From: Planctomycetota bacterium
GTDB taxonomy: Bacteria > Planctomycetota > Phycisphaerae > SM23-33
Assembly (NCBI GenBank): GCA_021160865.1
Contig: JAGHBS010000041.1
Span: 1 to 11,156, forward strand
Length of the DNA: 11,156 nucleotides
Reading direction: 5' to 3'
Positions within the stretch are counted from its first letter, which is position 1. Each line of letters opens with the position of its first letter. Both the position numbers and the translations under genes were made by a program. The notes beneath the pieces were generated by a model. It made no database searches. It had not been told where the DNA came from and saw only the letters and a program-made list of their open reading frames with translations. Shown here in pieces: positions 6,692 to 11,156 of this stretch.

Positions 6692-8551
6692 ATGCTAAGT
6701 GATATGGTAAAGAAAGGGCTTGAGCGAAGCCCCCACAGGGCATTATTCCACGCTACCGGCTTGGCTGATAACGATTTCCGCAAGCCATTCATTGCTGTTT
6801 GCAACTCCTATACGGATGTTATTCCCGGCCATGTTCATCTCGACGCCGTTGCAGACCTTATTAAACGAGAGATTCGAAAGGCAGGGGCAGTTCCTATCGA
6901 ATTCAACACCATCGGTATCTGCGACGGCATCGCTATGGGACATACGGGGATGAAATACTCTCTTGCCAGCAGGGAACTCATCGCAGATTCAGTCGAAAGC
7001 ATGTGTCGGGCGCACTGCTTCGATGCAATGATTTGCATAACCAATTGCGACAAGATTATCCCAGGCATGCTGATGGGAACGCTGAGAGTAAATATCCCCA
7101 CCATCTTCGTCTCAGGCGGACCCATGGAAGCAGGCAGGATTGATAATAAAGACCTTGACCTGATCGACCAGTTCTACGCGGTAGCCGCCCGAAAGGAAGG
7201 GAAAATATCTGCAAAGATGATGAAACTATACGAACACAATACCTGCCCGACCTGTGGCTCGTGTAGCGGACTTTTCACTGCTAATAGCATGAACTGCCTC
7301 TGCGAAGCCATCGGCATCGCCTTACCTGGGAATGGCACGACATTAGCGACCTCACCAGCGAGGATCGCCCTTTATACCGCTGCTGCTAAACGCATCGTCG
7401 CAATGGCGAAGGAATGGATCAAATCGAAGAATAGCCCGGATTACCCACTCTTGCCAAGAAATATCATGAACCGACAGGCATTTATCAATGCCTTCACGCT
7501 TGATATGGCAATGGGTGGCTCGACCAATACCGTCTTGCATCTATTAGCAATGGCAAATGAAGCGGGGGTGAAGTTCAATTTGAAGGACATCGATAGGATT
7601 AGCAAACGGACGCCGAACATCTGCAGGGTTGCCCCCTCAGCCACGCCCGAAGGGAAAATCTATCACATGCAGGACGTCCATCGAGCAGGCGGGGTATATA
7701 CGATACTATGGCAAATCGCTACGGATAAACCATCGCTGCTTCATCTTGATTGCAGGACGGTCACGGGCGGAACGATCGGGGAAAACATCGCTAAATGGTC
7801 GCTTCGGAGTAAGAATCTCTGCCCGGAAGCCAAAAGACTCTATCGCAATGGTTGGCAGGCAACGGGCAGGTCAGTCGAGCAGGTCAAAGCGATGCTCCGT
7901 GGCGAAAAGATCGAAAAATTGCCCGTGAAAAATGCTGATCGCTCATTTAATCCTTATGATGTCATCAGACCGCTGGAGGACGCCTTCACAAAAAGAGGCG
8001 GGCTTATCGTCCTTTACGGCAACATCGCTACCAAAGGCGGAATCGTGAAACTGGCAGGCGTCGATCCGAAGATGTACCGCCACGCAGGTCCTGCGAGGAT
8101 ATTCGAAAGTCAGGAAGAAGCCTGTGAAGGTATCCTCTCCGGTAAGGTCAAGAAAGGCGATGTGGTGGTCATCCGCAACGAAGGTCCCCGGGGCGGGCCT
8201 GGAATGCAGGAAATGCTCGCTCCGACCAGTTATATCAAGGGAATGGGGCTGGATCGTGATTGCGCATTGATTACGGATGGCAGGTTCAGCGGTGGAACGG
8301 CAGGGGCTTGTATCGGGCACATCTCGCCCGAAGCCGCTGCCGGCGGGGAAATTGGCCTGCTCAAAAACGGCGATATCATCGAAATCGATATTCCTGCCGG
8401 TAAAATCAACGCCCGGGTGAGCAAGGCAGAATTCGACCGCCGAAGGAAAAAATACCGCCCACCTAAACCAAAAATCACCACCGGCGCGCTCGGTAGATAT
8501 GCTGCTCACGTAACCAGCGCAGATACCGGCGCAATACTCACCTGGGAATGA
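6692..8551 (+). CDS. ilvD: Dihydroxy-acid dehydratase (IlvD)
   Basis: Dehydrates 2,3-dihydroxyisovalerate and 2,3-dihydroxy-3-methylvalerate to the keto acids, the third common step of valine and isoleucine synthesis, in the cytoplasm. The 619 residues match the longer E. coli-type enzyme (about 616). Family blocks are continuous: GHVHL (46-50), EFNTI...DGIAMGH (70-84), SRELIADSVE (93-102), NCDKIIPGM (118-126), FVSGGPMEAG (139-148), CPTCGSCSGLF (185-195), MAMGGSTNT, and the C-terminal TDGRFSGG and GHISPEA. Cluster ligands would be Cys119 and Cys191. The position that is a third Cys in [2Fe-2S] members is Gly46 (PGH), as in the oxygen-sensitive [4Fe-4S] enzymes, so a [4Fe-4S] cluster is predicted. 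GAAGGAG 7 bases before the ATG fixes the start. The gene stands alone, not beside ilvB, ilvC or leu genes, with its own promoter. A sugar-acid dehydratase (Edd-like or arabinonate type) is the alternative but fits less well. Confidence 0.95.
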   Translation: MLSDMVKKGLERSPHRALFHATGLADNDFRKPFIAVCNSYTDVIPGHVHLDAVADLIKREIRKAGAVPIEFNTIGICDGIAMGHTGMKYSLASRELIADSVESMCRAHCFDAMICITNCDKIIPGMLMGTLRVNIPTIFVSGGPMEAGRIDNKDLDLIDQFYAVAARKEGKISAKMMKLYEHNTCPTCGSCSGLFTANSMNCLCEAIGIALPGNGTTLATSPARIALYTAAAKRIVAMAKEWIKSKNSPDYPLLPRNIMNRQAFINAFTLDMAMGGSTNTVLHLLAMANEAGVKFNLKDIDRISKRTPNICRVAPSATPEGKIYHMQDVHRAGGVYTILWQIATDKPSLLHLDCRTVTGGTIGENIAKWSLRSKNLCPEAKRLYRNGWQATGRSVEQVKAMLRGEKIEKLPVKNADRSFNPYDVIRPLEDAFTKRGGLIVLYGNIATKGGIVKLAGVDPKMYRHAGPARIFESQEEACEGILSGKVKKGDVVVIRNEGPRGGPGMQEMLAPTSYIKGMGLDRDCALITDGRFSGGTAGACIGHISPEAAAGGEIGLLKNGDIIEIDIPAGKINARVSKAEFDRRRKKYRPPKPKITTGALGRYAAHVTSADTGAILTWE

Positions 8552-8585
8552 AAAGGAAGATAATCGAGAAGAAAGAAAATTGCAT

Positions 8586-8614
8586 GAAGTCCACCAAATC
8601 GCCCGATTTATAAT
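8586..8614 (+). promoter_or_regulatory. Candidate promoter for the DUF3137-like/lemA pair
   Basis: TATAAT (8609-8614) is an exact -10 hexamer, 41 bases before the downstream ATG. The -35 region at 17 bases spacing (GAAGTC, 8586-8591) is poor, so the site would need an activator or an extended context. Start near 8621. Confidence 0.42.
8596..8609. repeat. 14-bp inverted repeat next to the -10 box
   Basis: AAATCG (8596-8601) and CGATTT (8604-8609) are perfect arms around CC. It touches the first base of the candidate -10 box. It may be an operator, or a weak hairpin ending the ilvD transcript 45 bases after its stop; neither is provable here. Confidence 0.35.
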
Positions 8615-8654
8615 GATGATAATGTGAGCGAGTTTTCAGGGAGCCTCAAGAAAG

Positions 8655-9323
8655 ATGCACCCTGGCCTGATTGTCATCATAGCGGTACTGGTAATTGCGG
8701 GGCTGGTTTACAGTCTTTATGCCTCGAGCAAGAGGCGACAAGCCCTGGCAGCGTGGGCTCACAACAAGGGCTTGAGTTTCAATAGTTCCAAAGACCCCAT
8801 CATGGATGGAAAATACTACGATTTCAAATGCCTCAACCGCGGACATAGTCGATATGCTTACAACATCATGAAAGGCAACTGGGCAGGGCGAGAAATAACA
8901 GCCTTCGATTATCATTATGCAACGGGGTCAGGTAAGAACCGCAGCGATCACTACTTCTCCGCAGTGATTCTACAAAGCCCTATCCCCCTCAAACCGCTCT
9001 ATATCAGACGTGAACATTTCTTCGATAAACTCACAGAGTTCATCGGCTTTGATGATATCGATTTCGAATCAGCAGAGTTTAGCAAGAAGTTCTATGTCAA
9101 AAGTCCTGATAAAAAATGGGCATACGATGTGATTCACCAGAGGATGATGGAATATCTACTTACCTCGCCTCAATTCAATATAGAATTTGGCTTGATGCAT
9201 GTAATCGCCTGGCGGAATAGGCGATTCAAACCCGAGGATTTTGAAGATGCCGCCAATCTCATAAAGGGAATCTTCGATAGATTCCCCGATTATCTAATCA
9301 AACAGCAATTGGGACAGGCATAG
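8655..9323 (+). CDS. Single-pass membrane protein, DUF3137-like, partner of LemA
   Basis: A 222-residue protein of unknown function. One N-terminal transmembrane helix (about 4-22) is followed by KRR, placing the remaining domain in the cytoplasm by the positive-inside rule. The soluble part has the pattern of a widespread uncharacterised bacterial family: a basic/aromatic opening, AFDYHYATGSGKNR (83-96), IGFDDIDFESAEF (130-142) and KWAYDVIHQRMMEYLL (154-169). I associate this pattern with DUF3137-like proteins often encoded beside lemA; the exact family name is from memory and uncertain. The lemA start follows its stop by only 2 bases, so the two are surely co-translated and probably act in one complex at the membrane. 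The start ATG has a short AAGAAAG directly upstream and GGGAG further back. Confidence 0.8.
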   Translation: MHPGLIVIIAVLVIAGLVYSLYASSKRRQALAAWAHNKGLSFNSSKDPIMDGKYYDFKCLNRGHSRYAYNIMKGNWAGREITAFDYHYATGSGKNRSDHYFSAVILQSPIPLKPLYIRREHFFDKLTEFIGFDDIDFESAEFSKKFYVKSPDKKWAYDVIHQRMMEYLLTSPQFNIEFGLMHVIAWRNRRFKPEDFEDAANLIKGIFDRFPDYLIKQQLGQA

Positions 9324-9325
9324 GC

Positions 9326-9949
9326 ATGATAACGATAATGGCTAATACAATGCTATCAATTGGAATTGCTCAGATAACTACACGAGAAGACCTACTCGTT
9401 ATCCTTATTCCCCTCGGACTATTTATATTATTCATCCTCTGGATAGCGATGATGTATAACTCGCTCGTCCGTCTTCGTCAGCAGTGCAGGGAAGCCTGGT
9501 CGAACATCGATACCGAATTGAAACGAAGATATAACCTTATCCCCAACCTTATTGAGACAGTCAAGGGCTACGCTGCCCATGAGCGAGAAGTACTGCTTTC
9601 CGTTACCGAAGCCCGCAATAGGGCAGTTGCATCTACCGGTTCACCGGGCTCACAGGCGAAGGATGAAAACGTCCTCGTCGCAGCGCTACGGCAACTCTTT
9701 GCAGTGGCTGAAAAATATCCTAATCTAAAGGCAAATGAAAACTTCCTCGAATTGCAAAAGCAACTGGCTGAAACTGAGGATCGCATCCAAGCAGCCCGCC
9801 GATTCTACAACGCCAACGTCCGCGACCTCAACACCCGCATCGAGGTGTTCCCCTCAAACATCATCGCAAAATTATTCAACTTCCAAAAAGAAGAGTTCTT
9901 CGAGATTGAACAAACCGATATCCGCTCTGCCCCGAAGGTATCTTTGTAA
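9326..9949 (+). CDS. lemA: LemA family protein
   Basis: A membrane-anchored coiled, all-helical protein of 207 residues whose cellular role is not settled. One transmembrane helix (about 22-43) is followed by MYNSLVRLRQQ, then the family core: EAWSNID...RRYNLIPNLIETVKGY (56-82), a helical charged middle, YPNLKANENFLELQ (131-144), and ARRFYNANVRDLNT...FPSNIIAKLF (157-183). Length is near the usual 185-200. The first ATG gives a polar lead before the helix; the ATG at 9338 or 9350 is also possible, but AGG 7 bases before 9326 favours the first. Translation is coupled to the DUF3137-like gene. The TPM-domain or HtpX neighbour common beside lemA is absent. Symbol is the family name only. Confidence 0.93.
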   Translation: MITIMANTMLSIGIAQITTREDLLVILIPLGLFILFILWIAMMYNSLVRLRQQCREAWSNIDTELKRRYNLIPNLIETVKGYAAHEREVLLSVTEARNRAVASTGSPGSQAKDENVLVAALRQLFAVAEKYPNLKANENFLELQKQLAETEDRIQAARRFYNANVRDLNTRIEVFPSNIIAKLFNFQKEEFFEIEQTDIRSAPKVSL

Positions 9950-10044
9950 TAGAATGCAAGATCAATTAGCAGGAATCTACAAAAACTAAGGGGAAAATGG
10001 CTGGATGCAAGAAGGGTGATTGGGTATTTTTCCTACTGCACCAC

Positions 10045-10055
10045 GCCCGTAGGGC
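10045..10055. repeat. Short GC hairpin in the lemA to isomerase gap
   Basis: GCCC (10045-10048), loop GTA, GGGC (10052-10055) is a perfect four-pair GC stem 28 bases before the isomerase start. No T tract follows, so it is not a standard terminator. The rest of the 133-base gap (9950-10082) shows nothing I can name. Confidence 0.3.
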
Positions 10056-10082
10056 AAAGAGAGATTGCTGAAGGGAAATGAA

Positions 10083-10991
10083 ATGTATCCAAGATCAATC
10101 GTTTGTGCATATTTATATGTAATTTCAAAGTACGGCTATCCACCAGCAGCCGAGCATACCGATAAGTACCTCAGCGAGATGAATGAGCTGGGATTTACCA
10201 GCGTCGAACTGGAGGGCATTCGCAAAGAGCATCTGCTGGAAATGTATGACAGGAGATTTCAGATCAGGCAGCAGGCTGACCGGCTGGGCTTATCTGTTGT
10301 GATATATTGCATAGTCTTACCTGGTTTGAGTTCAGCCGATGCACGCGAAAGGCAAGAGAACATCGCGCTATTCCAAAAGGGCTGTGAAACTGCTTCAGCT
10401 CTTGGGGCACAGGGAGTATTGGATAATGCCCCGCTGCCACCTTATCAATTCCCCGAGGGTATTCCAGTTGTGCGACATTATGACGAAGACGTCTTACTTG
10501 CTGCAAAGTTCCCTTCCAACCTTGATTGGCAAAAATACTGGGAAGACCTCGTTGAAACGTATCGCACGCTTTGCGACATCGCTGCTGATAAGAACCTGAA
10601 ATTCCACCTGCACCCCTGTCTTGGTGTGCTGGCTGCCACGACAGATGCATTCCTCTACTTTTACGATGCCGTCGGGAAAGACAACCTGCGATTCAACATA
10701 GACACTGCCAATCAGTTCCTCATGAAGGATAATCTTTTGCTATCGCTCCGTCGGCTTGCAGATTACGTTGATTACATCCACATTTCCGACAATCGGGGCT
10801 TACATGTGGAGCATCTGCCCCCTGGAGAAGGTAAAATCCGCTGGGATCTCTTCTTTGAGACACTTGACCAGGTTCATTACAATGGCATGTTCGGACTGGA
10901 TATCGGCGGGGAAGAAACGCAAATCGACGATATCGACCAGGCATATCAACGTTCGGCAAAATGGCTCGAAGAGAAATGGCTCAACAAATGA
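10083..10991 (+). CDS. Sugar phosphate isomerase/epimerase (xylose isomerase-like TIM barrel)
   Basis: A 302-residue cytoplasmic protein of the AP-endonuclease-2/xylose isomerase-like TIM barrel superfamily (COG1082), divalent-metal-dependent enzymes that isomerise or epimerise sugars and inositols. The ATG at 10083 is chosen over the TTG at 10065 because AAGGG (10071-10075) lies 7 bases before it. Barrel strands with candidate metal or substrate residues follow the family order: SVELEG (Glu42/Glu44), VVIYCIV, FHLHPCLG (His175, His177), RFNIDTAN (Asp207), YIHISDNRG (His233, Asp236) and GLDIGGEE (Asp273, Glu277). The fourth strand carries His-Leu-His where many members have Glu-Asn-His, as in inosose-type enzymes. 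Substrate unresolved; a hydroxypyruvate isomerase or inosose dehydratase-like enzyme are options. No sugar dehydrogenase or transporter neighbour within the window helps. Confidence 0.85.
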   Translation: MYPRSIVCAYLYVISKYGYPPAAEHTDKYLSEMNELGFTSVELEGIRKEHLLEMYDRRFQIRQQADRLGLSVVIYCIVLPGLSSADARERQENIALFQKGCETASALGAQGVLDNAPLPPYQFPEGIPVVRHYDEDVLLAAKFPSNLDWQKYWEDLVETYRTLCDIAADKNLKFHLHPCLGVLAATTDAFLYFYDAVGKDNLRFNIDTANQFLMKDNLLLSLRRLADYVDYIHISDNRGLHVEHLPPGEGKIRWDLFFETLDQVHYNGMFGLDIGGEETQIDDIDQAYQRSAKWLEEKWLNK

Positions 10992-11035
10992 AACATGCCC
11001 CTGCCCCGGAATAGGATAGGACAGAACAGAAAGTG

Positions 11036-11049
11036 CGTTTCATGAAACG
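11036..11049. repeat. Perfect 14-bp palindrome downstream of the isomerase gene
   Basis: CGTTTCA directly abuts its reverse complement TGAAACG, with no loop. A spacerless palindrome suits a dimeric DNA-binding protein better than an RNA hairpin. It lies 45 bases after the isomerase stop and may belong to the control region of the next gene to the right. Confidence 0.4.
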
Positions 11050-11068
11050 GGACAAAGAGTTGGTATTT

Positions 11069-11091
11069 CGCCAGGGGCGTTGCCCCCGGCG
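11069..11091. repeat. GC-rich stem-loop, intergenic repeat or terminator
   Basis: Arms 11069-11078 (CGCCAGGGGC) and 11082-11091 (GCCCCCGGCG) pair at nine of ten positions around a GTT loop, with one A-C mismatch. It is the strongest hairpin I saw. No T tract follows on either strand, so it is either a factor-dependent 3' structure for the isomerase transcript or a copy of a dispersed intergenic repeat. The surrounding 10992-11156 region is GC-richer than the neighbouring genes and holds no recognised gene. Confidence 0.5.
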
Positions 11092-11156
11092 GACATCGCA
11101 GGCTGGAAGGGGACGGAACAGGTCTGAGTGGCTGTAGAAGACAAGGTGAGTAAAAG

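Noticed and set aside
7943..8509. 188-codon open frame on the - strand inside ilvD
   Set aside because: It is antisense to a highly conserved enzyme region and is explained by codon bias on the coding strand.
1..11156. CRISPR array, tRNA, rRNA, transposase, phage or defence genes
   Set aside because: No regularly spaced repeats, RNA gene signatures or such protein families were seen in any frame.

Overview
The window is an ordinary-looking bacterial chromosome segment. It holds ten protein genes, one of them cut by the left edge. I saw no rRNA, tRNA, CRISPR array or insertion sequence. GC content is moderate. Start sites mostly have Shine-Dalgarno sequences, and two promoter-like sites are close to the sigma-70 consensus. 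The large exported HEAT-repeat protein, the DUF192 lipoprotein and the LemA operon would fit Planctomycetota or a related Gram-negative lineage. That placement is inference only, because no marker gene is present.

Left (1-3094, + strand): the 3' part of a D-2-hydroxyacid dehydrogenase gene, then a weak terminator-like hairpin and a perfect TTGACA-N16-TATAAT promoter. This promoter fires into a 742-residue exported HEAT-repeat protein. Inserted in its solenoid is a domain with the beta-alpha layout of a response-regulator receiver, but without the phosphorylation residues. It is the most unusual object here.

Middle (3163-6574, - strand): a probable five-gene envelope operon, read from right to left. 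It encodes a 65-aa unknown protein, a MacB/FtsX-type ABC permease, its LolD/MacB-type ATPase, a VTT/DedA-like membrane protein whose start overlaps the ATPase gene by 29 bases, and a DUF192 predicted lipoprotein. It converges on the HEAT-repeat gene.

Right (6607-10991, + strand): ilvD (dihydroxy-acid dehydratase, branched-chain amino acid synthesis) stands alone behind a good sigma-70-like promoter that carries an inverted repeat between its -35 and -10 elements. Next comes a tight two-gene unit, a one-TM protein of a DUF3137-like type followed by a LemA family protein 2 bases later. Last is a xylose-isomerase-like TIM-barrel sugar isomerase/epimerase. The final 165 bases hold no gene, but contain a perfect 14-bp palindrome and a strong GC-rich hairpin.

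The genes do not form one pathway. They read as separate metabolic and envelope units. No complete new system is evident; the exported pseudo-receiver/HEAT protein and the five-gene envelope operon are the best leads.
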